Positions 27,201-39,200 of a stretch of DNA of 62,000 nt are shown piece by piece (within the stretch, counting starts at the first letter, position 1; every line of letters starts with the position of its first letter). The translations under genes were made by a program, and so were the position numbers. The DNA comes from Acanthaster planci. Lineage: Eukaryota > Echinodermata > Asteroidea > Valvatida > Acanthasteridae. The notes below the pieces were generated by a model. The model was given only the letters and a program-made list of their open reading frames with translations, had not been told where the DNA came from and ran no database searches. The DNA lies in contig NW_019091427.1 in NCBI RefSeq assembly GCF_001949145.1, positions 51,844 to 113,843 on the forward strand, in the 5' to 3' direction.

Positions 27201-30200
27201 ATTTTGATGGACACTTTTCCGGTCACACTTCATAGTTTGTATCCAATCTTGCTTTCTGCTGGTCTGCCTGTCAAACAGCCAAGGACCATTTAGCAACATA
27301 CAGCTTTGTAATTCAACCACTGTAAATTTTTTGATGGGTCGAGGTTCTTCATTCTCCATGTACATGAACATTACCATGATGTAAGGGTGCGGAAGTTCCA
27401 CACCAATTGTCTGTTTGAAACTCGTCATAATCACAGTAACCTTGGCATTTGAAACACAATCTTGGCTTTACAGTCCAGGGGCCAATTTTATAGAGCTGCT
27501 TAAGCACAAAATTTGATTAAGCGCGAGAAAACTCTAATACTTGATAAATCAGGTAACCAACCAAAACTCCATGTGATGTATATTGTTTTGGGATTGAATT
27601 GAGCTGATTTTTAACCTTTGTTTATTAAGCAAAGTTTTTCCCCGCTCTAGCTAATTTCGTGCTTAAGCAGCTCCCTGCAATTCTGCAGGTGAACGCAGAA
27701 TAAGCGTGCATTTTGGTTACTCTGCTCTGTAGTAATGATTTTTAAAAGAATTCAAAGGACGCCATGCAGTCGGTGATAATTGAATCAAGCTTTTGGCAGG
27801 TAATACATCATTCATTGTATATTCTGTGGAGGAGTTTAGTAGAAATGCTCAGATGTATACACCTGCCACTGGATCATGTTGTATATCTTAAAAGCTGGCC
27901 CCCCCCCCCTCTTCTTGATTAGGTGCACAGACTTTACATAGGGAGCCCACAGCTCAATTCCAGACTTGAAGGGTGTTATCCTTGAGTGGTGACTGCAGGG
28001 TCTAGCTGGGTACCATGCCACGGATGCCTCAGTAATGTCACGGTTGTGGCAGGGTTGAGACCATTTGGCAAGCTCTGTGGCCGTACATGTATGAATGAGA
28101 TTTCGTGGAATACCACTTTTATGTACATGTAGTTACATGTATCTGTTCAGAGCAGTGTTTTTTTGGGTACTCACCGCATAGACGCGCCATGATGCTCGCA
28201 AGTATATGCGCGTTTGACGCGGAGCACACTGAGTACGGTAACTAATTTGTTCCGGCATGTATGGTCTTTTTGTACACGTAGAATGCATGCAAGAATTTGC
28301 TTGTATCCAGCTGTCTTTCTTCCCAAGGAAAGATAGCCTGGGATCAGGGAGTCTATAATATCCCACCATGACCATGAATGTTGCAGGACTCGGGCCGGCC
28401 GTCCGTCCAGCTGTTTCCAAGGCTAAGCTGGCCTTTGGTTCTTGGTGACCTCCTCCTAAAAATGCATTTGTACAGATCACATGGGAGTCCTGATATGAGC
28501 TGTGTATTCTCACAAGACACCCATCATATTTACTCAGGACCCATGGAGGCATTGATCAGATTACTGATGGAGACCCTTCCTAATTGCATGTGTTCACCTG
28601 TTCTATCCTTCAACATAACGTAAATGCAGAAATATGCATTGACATGCATAGGTTCACAATTCATTAGGGAATCACTGAGGCCGACCTTGTTCATGGAACT
28701 AAAAGGATCCATCTCGGATAATGTAGACATCCCTTAAAAGAGTTGAGGTAAAACACCACTGTTGTCTGTGTTTGATACTTAACATTTAACTCTTGTGCCC
28801 CATGAAAAAAACATGATGTAGTGTTTATCATTGCAGGTTAAATATTGGGTTCTTGTTCAATCAGTAAAAATGCGGGCACAAATATGAGTTCATACAAAAA
28901 TGTGACTGGCTCTAGAAAAGTGGGTATTAAAGTTGCCAGATTCAGGTTAGGAGTTTTTGATATGGCTGGATTCTGTACATCACAAGCTGCAATTTGATAT
29001 GAATGATCCCTGTATAGTGCACTGCATTTCGGAGATACATGTACTTGTATCCACATTTTCAGATTCAATAAAAGAACTTCTCAAGAAAAAGCTCATAAAG
29101 TGTAGCGCTGGGAAACACAATGCTATGCAGGATTTCTTTCTGAATGATCAATTCCTCATCTTTATTCATCAGCATCCATGTTTGTAGTCACAATTAAGTT
29201 CTGAAAACAGAAATATTATAGAAGCTTATTAAGGGAAAAATCACAAAATCACATTTTTGAAGAAATTTTGCCCTCTCCAAATAGAACAGGCCATTACGTG
29301 TTTTGGCATTGTACGACTTTAGACCCTTTTTCACAGAACGGGTCACATATACTAAAAAGCCAAGAGAGAGAAATGCACAAATTTCTGACATGTATCTTGA
29401 TGCATTGTACAGTGAAAAAATATCATCCTGATCCATCATTGTTTCAATTCAGTACGACCAGAATCGACATCTGCACCTGTATATGCCGAGCACGTACCGT
29501 TATGCTGAATTACTTATGAAGCCAGAAGGGAAAAAGAAAAGAAAAACAAAATCAGCTTTGCAGTTAGTTTACAATAATTACAATATGCGGAGCTTGAATT
29601 ACATTGACAAGCATTGCTTGAGAGACATCAGGGGACGTGATATTGTTTAGCTCATCCGAATCAGAAAAAAATCAGCTTTGCAGTTAGTTTGCAATTACAA
29701 TATGCGGAGCTTGAATTACATTGACAAGCATTGCTTGAGAGACATCAGGGGACGTGATATTGTTTAGCTCATCCGAATCAGAAATCCCAGTCAATTAAAA
29801 AGTGACTTTGTGCAGATTCTGTTCTTGCTTCAGAAGTCTGGAGTAACATCTGAAATCCAATCCCCAGTCTATCCGTGCGTCCACAATGGACAGGCGAGGG
29901 CATATTAAAACATGACATAGTCCGAGGGCTGATTTTGCCTGGCCATCGGACATCTGGAGTTGTTGTCACTGAGCTGTGCTTTCATTTCATTCACATCACA
30001 CCAGTAAAAAAAAAATCTAATGAGAACTACCTTGTCCATCAGAGCCTTTTCATAAACACTGTTTGGGGGTTCCTGTGTAATTTATTTTGCGTTGGCAACA
30101 CGTACAGTTGAAAATGTATACACAGGAGGATTGTAGATACTCTTCATTTTGTCCGGACGATGATTAGACAGTGATAAAAACGATAATTTATTACTGGACT

Positions 30201-33200
30201 GCATTGGGGAAAAATTATTTCAGTGTTGAAATGCAGATGTTATGCCCCAGAACATGCACATCTGCAGGTTGAACATTTAAGCACACAGTCATCACTGTGT
30301 GCAAACCACAGAATGTTAATTAGCCATATTCACTAATTAGCCATACTGAATTGAAAGCGAGGTTAATTTGGGGGGGGTGGCCAAAGAATTAAAAACGAAA
30401 TTAATGAAAAATGTTCATTACAGATTAGTTTCAGTTCCGATGATGAATAGTTGTAACTTGAAATATATGATTTACATGTATATCTAAAAGTTATAAGCAA
30501 CATATTTAAAAAAGAAAGTAAGGCAAGGAACCCAAATATAGTGGCACCACCCTATTGACAGATCGTGGGAAGCTGGTTCCCCTTCAGTAAAAGCATTAGC
30601 ATAAAAGATATATTTTGTTCATGTGATGTGGATCCCCTAACTGGTACTGTGGCCCCCCTTAATGCCTGAAGCTTTTAACAAGGCTGGTTAGAATGAGCCA
30701 GTTCGGTATTTCAAAAAGCTAAGGTCTTTCGGGAACAAAGTGCGTGTACGAGTTAGTGTATGGCTGTACTGATAGGACACACTTTCGCACGTGCGCGTAT
30801 TACTGAATAACCTGGTGCTGGGCATGCGCTGGTGGAATACGGAACTGGCTCATTGGGAATGCTGTACGAGGCACAAACCGAAGAATAGATACTCAGAGAA
30901 AGCTCTGACAAAGATCACTAGATGGAAATGGGTCATTCTATAAATATGGGGTCCAATTTTATCCTATCCCCGTTACGTCTGGCATGTGATTTTTTAATGT
31001 TTAGAACCCGTTGTTTAATTTCAAAGACTGAATAAGTACTGCAAATTGCCTGCCAAACAAATACAAATAATTTGAAATCAATTTCAGTGATACATCCCTA
31101 GTCAAACATGTCAGATGGTTTACATGTCACAGGTAACAGGGACAGAAAAATGTCACACTTTGGACCGCAAATTTATAGAATGACCCAAATGTGAAGGGAC
31201 TGACGAAACAGACTTGAAGTGGAAGATCATTAGATATAAAAAGTGCTCAAGCTGCCTCAGATATTCAAGCCTCTCGACCCGTTGCAGTTATAACTTGCTG
31301 TTCACTTGCAAACTACAAAGCATGTGTACGTGAGCTGTGTTTTCCCATCTGTTGAGACAAGTTATTCAGAGTTATGTTGACTGTGCTGCTTCATTACACA
31401 GGAATACGGCCGTTTCACAATAGTGCGCCACCAAGAGTTTGCAACACGTTGGCCAATCATAACGCGCGAAAGTTGTCGACCCTTTCCAAACGTGCATTGG
31501 GTTGACAAATTTCGCGCATTGTGATTGGCCAACGCGTTGCAAACTCTTGGTGGCGCACTATTGTGAAACGGCCGTGTTGCAGATGGACCATTCTGTGTAC
31601 ATGTAGATACACTAAATGGAAAAAAATATGTATCCATGATGGGAAGCTGATGGAGTTTTTTCATTGGAAAAATTTATCAGCCTCTGAACAAAATTTGGAG
31701 AGTCCGTCAGCCAGCTGGAGTACCATTAGTGAGAAGAGAGGTTGTAGTGCCCTGACCTTGAATTGCTACCTGAGTATTCAAAGTCATGGTCTGATGAGCA
31801 GGACAATAGTTGTAAAGTGCATCAGAGACATTTGTATTAAAGGGGCTGCTTGCTCTTATATCCAGCAAGAAATGAGACCAAGGGGTAACCCCCGCGATAT
31901 GTCCAATAGCTATACACACTCTATTGTTATCTAACAAATCCCCCCCCCCGATGTCTGAAAAGAATTCCTCAGATTCCAGTGAGACAGTGACCAACACAAA
32001 GCAGGGTGAGTTCTCTCCATCTCATACATGTATCTTGCTTCACATTTACACTTTTTGTGCATCTTTACGATTCTCCGTTGTTATGACAAACTTGTGACAC
32101 AGGTTAGTTTGCACTCGGAGTACAGTATCCGCCAGTGCACTTTTTTATATCTTTAATTGTCCATTTTGTTCTCAAGAACTAAGGATGCTGATGTCAGTCA
32201 GGGAAGGCAATATTCAGTTCCAGTCTTGTTTGTTACACACGACGGCATCGCTGTACCTGTACTTCAAGATGTGATTCATGTACGACACTGCTCACAGTGA
32301 TGAGTTGCCGTACATGACTGGTCGGCCTTGATATCTTTATGAGTTCTGGAAATTGATAGGCCCTGCTTTAGCTCTTCATGGAAGAAGCGCTTGATTACAG
32401 ATCGCATTGTCTGCCTTTCTGGCAGGATGAATCGGCTAGCTTAAAAAGGGCCGAGTAATGAAAATTGGAATTTGTTTCAACTTGGTTACATGTACATGCA
32501 TGTATCTTGGAGCAGTGTGGGGCCCCAAATTCACAATGTGATGAGCTGCATGTCTGGAAATGACATATATCACCTTGTGCGATTTTGAAGCCATAAGTTT
32601 ACCAATATTGTTTCTAAATGGTTGAACGTTTGGTTCGTTTTCTGTGAACATTTTCTCTAGGGTATTCCACATGTATTTATGCCCCGATCCTTCAGCACAA
32701 ATGGTAGTATTGAATTGTTAATTAGAAGCACACATAAATTAGTTGAACAAAATAAATGTGCCCCAACCTTTGTAAATTAATTTGGTACTTTTATGAAAAA
32801 GAAAATTAAGATGGTTTAAATCACGGTTTGGCTGCTCAAAATGGGCTCACACAGGTGAAGTCCAAACAGGCAAATGTATGAATTACAAGGGTTTCAAAGT
32901 CACCAGAAAAATTTACATGTGTTTATGACTCGCACAAAAAAATGCTGTTTATAATTCTTCGGTTTTATATCATTGATGCACGATGGTTCACTGTAGCCAT
33001 GGGCGGAATCGGCAAAGAGTGGATCGTTTTTATCATCCAGTCGAAATTCAATATGATTTATGTTTTGTAGAGGAAGTTGAAGATACATGTAATATGAACC
33101 TGTGATGTCTGGAAACTGTGTCGGTGTCCCAGCAAATGGGCTTCACAGCTGTTGCTACTAGTATTTCTGCTCCTGGAGAAATTAATGGTTTCAGAACACA

Positions 33201-36200
33201 CAAAATCAAACTTTAAAAAACAAAGTTGGTATCAGCAAAAGTGGCCATGTACGTGTAGTGGACGGTCCGCATTATGAGAGGAAAACGGAGAAATAGATAA
33301 AATTGGCTGTTATGCATGTACCTACTGTGCACATATGTACGCGTGTGTCGGCAAGTCTTTGCATTTATTCATAAGGCCCTGCACAGGGCGCAGATGACAG
33401 TGGAAATTACTGGTAATTATGTTTGGCGGTGTATATGCCGACCTGTCATCTCACATTCTCCTGCAGGCTACAGTCCAGCGGTTCCTACGTTTACCTGTCC
33501 CATGTTCTGCATGTCTGGTTATGTGCTGGGTTAGGTGTTCAGATAATTACAGCCGGGGATTTCAAATTGCGTTCTGCCGCGGGTTTTTGTTTTTCCTCTC
33601 GCGCTGTCTCTCTCTATGCCTACAAGACTACATGCTCTGGTGGTTGATGTTCAGAAGATCAATATTTGGATAACATGGCTATCCACCGAGTCTTTCCCGA
33701 GTTAGTTATGTTAGCACATTTCAGAGGCAGTTACTTAACAGTGACAAAAGACTTTAGCTAAAAAATTTGGTTTCTGGTTCCAGTTTTAACAGTTTTATGA
33801 CACAGCTTTGAAATTTTGAGGAAAAGTTTTTTATTTTTTGTTTAATCTTTGGGTCTGATTTTTAAGTCAGCCTTGAAATGGACTTCCACTGTATGTTTTT
33901 GTTTTTCAGTGGGAGACTTTGAGGTGCTAGGTGGCGGCAAACATATGATACCGATCTTTTTTACCAGTTCTGAGCATGTGTGTGTTGTTCTGATCATGCG
34001 TGCATATAGTTCTGAGCACGTGTGATGCCTTAAAAAGAACTGGTATTTCTGCTACCACCAGCAGACCTGCCAACTGTTCCAATTTTGGAGTTTTCAAAAG
34101 CTTAAAAATCGGAATGTTCTGATCTTCCGGGAATAAAACAAACTTGAAAACTCTCGCAAATTTCCGTGGATTGTCTAAGAAGTTCACTCATCCATGGCGT
34201 ACAACACGTACCCATGTATGCGCTGGTTGTGTCCGAATGGCTTGGCTGCAGCTTCAGTTTACGCATGACTCTATGGAAAGTGGGTGCAGCTGCAACCAAA
34301 CCTGTAGATTCAATTGTAGTTTCAAGCCGCAGCGAAGTAATATAAATGCCAACCTCGACTCCGTCAGCTGCCTTTGAACCTCATAGCACGGCAAGCTCGT
34401 ATGACTGGGAACAAGGTTGGCACATCTGCACCGGCATCTCAAAGTCTCTCATTGCCACAGTGGACCAATTAAAACCATTATTGCAATCCTATCTGTTCCA
34501 CCGGTCTTAAAAATAAGTTTTATCAATGTAGTGTTTCCCTTTTCTCTTGTTGTGATGCACTTCAAGATCCCTTTCGGTTAAGCATACGTAAAACATTAAG
34601 TTATTGTCAAAACATCACAGCTCAAAGATACCACTGAATGGCATATGCCTCATGTAGTGTTACAGGTGTTTGAAACACAGCACAACGCTTTACATGTACC
34701 TGAATTATACCATTAGCTATGGTGCAGTTGAATGATCCAAACTTTCTCTTGTTTTAAACCCTCCAAACTTTCAGTCTACTGCAGTGTTCATGTCCCCTCA
34801 TCTTCATGCTTTTAGGCTTTCATTTTTTTCAGTTTCTTGGACACAGCAGAGGTCACCCTAGGCACAGATGCCACGTTCACCACCACGACCCTACCTCCAA
34901 CCATGTGGTATGTCACCCGCCTCGTCTTCCTTAAAATGTATCCCTCTTGCAAAGCTACATGAATAACTCTTGAGGGTTGTCTTACTGGGTTCAGTAGGTG
35001 TGATGGTGGAACAAAAGATGAGGAGTGATGAGTGCATACAGATTGAAGTGATAAAAAGTGTTATCCGCTCCGAGCGGAACAAAAGAGGACGTGTTTTTTT
35101 TTTTGGTACTACCGCACAGGTTCGCGGTGAGGCGCACAAGTACATGCGCGCTTGACAGAGCACGCTGAGTACGCGTAGCTAATTTATTCCGGCACGTATG
35201 GCCTTTGCGTACACGCAGAATGCGTGCAAGAACCCGCTTGTAACCACCTGTCTTTCTTTCGCTGATTGGGGGTGCACTTCAGCTCGGGGCGGATGATAAA
35301 AGACAACAAAGACAGTGAGAAAATTAATGGAGGGGCAACAGGCTCAGTTGGCTTTGGTAGATATTACAGTCTATCCGGTGGAAACAACTGTAAAATGTTC
35401 TTGATTTGCAAAGTTTGTATGCTATTCTCCTGAATCGTGTGGGATGGTCAAACTTCACAAAATGTCTCGAATTTCATAGCAAGTGCAGGAGCGACTTAGT
35501 CGTCTAATCTGCTGATAGATTACGCTGTCGAAACAAACAGGACAGTTTGGGCCATTTCCAGGTCTGAAGCATGAAGTTTCCTTTCTCAGCATTGATAAGT
35601 GTTCGTTTTGTGTTCTTGCAGCTGCAACAACGGCGACACTTACATGAAGGAAGTGAATTGGTAAGTTTTTGACATTTACGTACTGTTCTCCTTCTTCAAA
35701 ATCCATTGCTTCAATAATGCATCCATCACTGAGCCTAAATATTCTTTGTTGGAAGAGAACAGATATCACCAGACCTCCTAATATATGCTGCAGGGTTCCC
35801 AAATACAGGCATATTTGTACTGGACCATTATGTACATGTATATTTGGCACAGTCTAGGTCTATTTTAACCACTTGCCAACAGTATTTTGGCCCAAAATGT
35901 CTACTTCACACAACCTCATATGTTCAACACTGTGGGGCACGCCCATAAGGTGCCCCTTTGCTACCTCAAGGAGCCATGCACAGCGTCAAGTTCAGGTCCA
36001 ACACATGGTCCACCTGCAAAGACTTTTCAAACTTTGTGTGTTTATGCGAAAGACACATGTGGGATTAGCCTGTTAAACATTAGCCACAAGTGAGTCCAGG
36101 TGCACCTGACAGTTTAACCCATGAGCCGTGTTGTGTCGGTGTGACATATCATGCTTAGAGTGTACTGGTACATATACATAGAGTGTTACAGTCCAGGCCA

Positions 36201-39200
36201 CAAGACCAGCCACAAGACTATACATAGACCAGATACAAGATTATACAAGACCAGATAACAACTTCAATACAGCCACAAAATTGAGTAGTAGGGTGAACAG
36301 TGACACAAGACTTAGGCTTTTGGTGCAGTTCAGCTGATATACACCTGTAGCTTGAACCCACGCTTGAGGTGCAGTGTTGGTCTTGTGGGGTTGTTTGATA
36401 GTTTCAAACGGGTCTTGACAACTGCATTGATTCTTGTTTAGTGCCAAAGTTGTTTTTATTGTTAATTTTAAGATGTCCATTTTGGGGCCCTGTTTGTTGT
36501 TAATTTTAAGATGTCCATTTTGGGGCCCTGTTTGTTGTTAATTTTAAGATGCCCCTTTTTGGGCTGTGTTGGTTTCAGGGCCCCCCTGATTTGGGTCAAC
36601 CGCAACCCGGTCCTCTGGGCTATTCAACTCACCATTGCCATCATATCTCTTTCCCAAGCATTGCTCCTCCTGTTTCTGCAGCACAAGGTAAAAAAACAAA
36701 CTCTCCAGCTTTGGCTTTGGATATATTCAGAGCCAACAGAGAACATCATGCAAGTATCTTCTTAAATAAAACTTGATGAAGTTTAACCCATGAGTATTAT
36801 TTCTGATATTTCTTCTTATACATTTACTGTTTTAATTGTTAAAATTAGTTTGATTAGTTTGTATTGTGTTTAATATATTTCAGGGCCCTTAAGAATAGCA
36901 GTTTTATAACTGATAAGGTTACCCCGTGGAAATAAAACTACTTATTATCATCAGAAGCCCTAAACATAGATATACAAATGTGACCAGCTCTAGAAAAATG
37001 GGTAATAAGTCGCAAAATTCAGGGAATGGCTAGATTCTTTACATCAAAAGCTACAATTTGATATATTAATGACCCCTGTAGTGTGCTGCATTCTGGAGAT
37101 TTATAGACATTTGTATATCCACATTTTAGATTCAATAAAAGCACTTTTCGAAAGACAGTGCTATCATGGTTATATAGGATTTCCTACCGAACGATCAATT
37201 TTTCATCTTGATTCATCAGTATCCATGTTTGTTGTCACAAATTCTGAAAATATAAATATTATAGAAAGTATGAAAGGAAAAAACACAAAATCACATTTTT
37301 GAAGAATTTTTGTCCTCTCCAAATAGAACAGGCCATGACGTGTTTTGGCATTGCACGACTTTTTACCCTTTCTTGCAGTGCGGGTCACAAATATGCCTGT
37401 TTCAAGCAATTATGACCTTTAAAAATATTGTCTGAAGTATTGAAGCCACAGTTTAGTTGCTCTAAATTTAGTTGCGCTCTCGTTAAAATTGCTGTTGGAA
37501 CCTGTTTCTGTTAGTTTTTGTCCATTTCCATGGAAACAGTGATGGTCTCCATGAGGACTTAATGATGGAAAAGCGATTACATGCATTTATTGTGGTATAT
37601 TTTAGTTGCCTAGCAACAGTTGCATCCAGAGCCCTCAGTGGAAGTGCCGTCAAGGAGCATCTTTGAACTTGCATAAATAATACACGTTTTTCCGTCAGTG
37701 TGTTTTTAAAAACTGCAGTTCTGAATATTGAGACTCAAACTATACATAATATGTTTCAATTACTTTTGATTGTGGGACTTAACAAGGCCGTGTGTATTTG
37801 TCAACATTAAGTCACATGACTAGTTGATACATGTAATATATGACATGTTCTTGGAAAAGTACATGATGCTTGAAGATTCTGAAAAAGAAATACACTGTTT
37901 TCACGATCCTTTTAATTCTAACCAGCCATTCAAATATGAAGTGAGGAATTTCAAAGTTGAAACATTTTGGGGCTTAAGGAAAGGCCTCTTCGAATAAACT
38001 TTTGATATCAAAACTGAAAGATATTCATACATTCCTTCAGGAAATGTATATATATTTGTGTACATTATTGGAAATCTAAATGCAGTTTAAAATCAAGGGG
38101 GAAAATGATTCCGAGGAGAGCTTTTATTTTTAACTGTGGGCTGTTTCCAGGCTACAGCAGAGCCTATAGCGCAGGCAGTAATGTGAGCTTTATGAAAATC
38201 AGTAGTAGATTAAGTTTTGAAGATTCAAATGGAGCTGATAATTGTCTCGACAGCTCACGCAGGGTACCATTCTAAACCGATACTTTGGTTCGCCACGTAC
38301 AAATTTTTCCAGGTACTATGCAACATCGATTTACACGATTTCATGGCAGATTGAAATTTTGAAATTTCCATCACCCATTCGTACAACTGTATCCTTATAG
38401 TTCCCATAAAACAGCCTCCTTGTAATTGTTGCCCTTAGGAATGACCTGAGATCAGTCCTAGAACAAAGTCCTCTTTACACCATGTTTTTAGAACTAATTT
38501 TTCTTATTACCAGTAGAATCTTAGAAAGTTGTGTGGATCAAATTTAAAGGGATGGATACAACAAATACGACAAATGTGAATGCATTCCTTCTTTCTTTTA
38601 CCTTTTTATGTACTGGCACTGGTCAAAGGGTGCAGTTTGCAGACTTGTATGAATTACACGGCAGTCTTGAAATTTGAAACTCCCAGTAAAAATTAATGGA
38701 AAACTTTTCTTCATGAAAGATCTTAGCAGAATGCATTTGATGGCAGTTTAATGATGAGCCCGGCAGATATTAGAATATTACATTTCAGATGTTCATGACG
38801 CTGGGTGTGGTCATTTGGAACATACTTTTGCAGATATAGAATACACGTACTTCGGACATAAATCAAAGCACATGAAATTCAAGACCAAAAGGGCTGTGAG
38901 AAATTTTACAAAAATATTTTACTGTTGTGAAAGGGTTCCGGGATAAATTAACACCCGTCGTATGAGTATGTGGTTTTTATAAATTGAAGTACGTTCTGGT
39001 GACGAGCAAAATGCAAAACTTACATGTACTAATGATAGCTCTACATAAATTCATTATTTGAAGCTTGCCAACACTTTCTTGTAAGCTCTGTAAAATTCTT
39101 GGTAATCAATTGCTGTGTCCCTACTACCTCTTACTCCTGTCTCGATGCTAACCATACGGTTAGCTTCAAGTTTGTTTAAATCATGTGTACCCCTTGGCTC

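Larger units (their letters stand above)
25894..34832 (+). other. KCNT: Intron 3 (8.9 kb), repeat-rich
   Basis: The largest intron found. It is filled with mobile-element debris: foldbacks at 25928, 26539, 27477, 30692, 30929 and 31401, a 450-bp repeat at 28901, a TATCCGC-family MITE at 28140 and a 120-bp tandem duplication at 29551. No coding exon or second gene is visible between these. Confidence 0.75.

Noticed and set aside
28133-28552. 139-codon minus-strand ORF
   Set aside because: About half lies in a truncated MITE copy; the rest has no recognisable feature.
31362-31934. Overlapping plus and minus ORFs sharing the peptide [13 protein letters not shown]
   Set aside because: The shared peptide results from the foldback at 31401-31580 being read on both strands.
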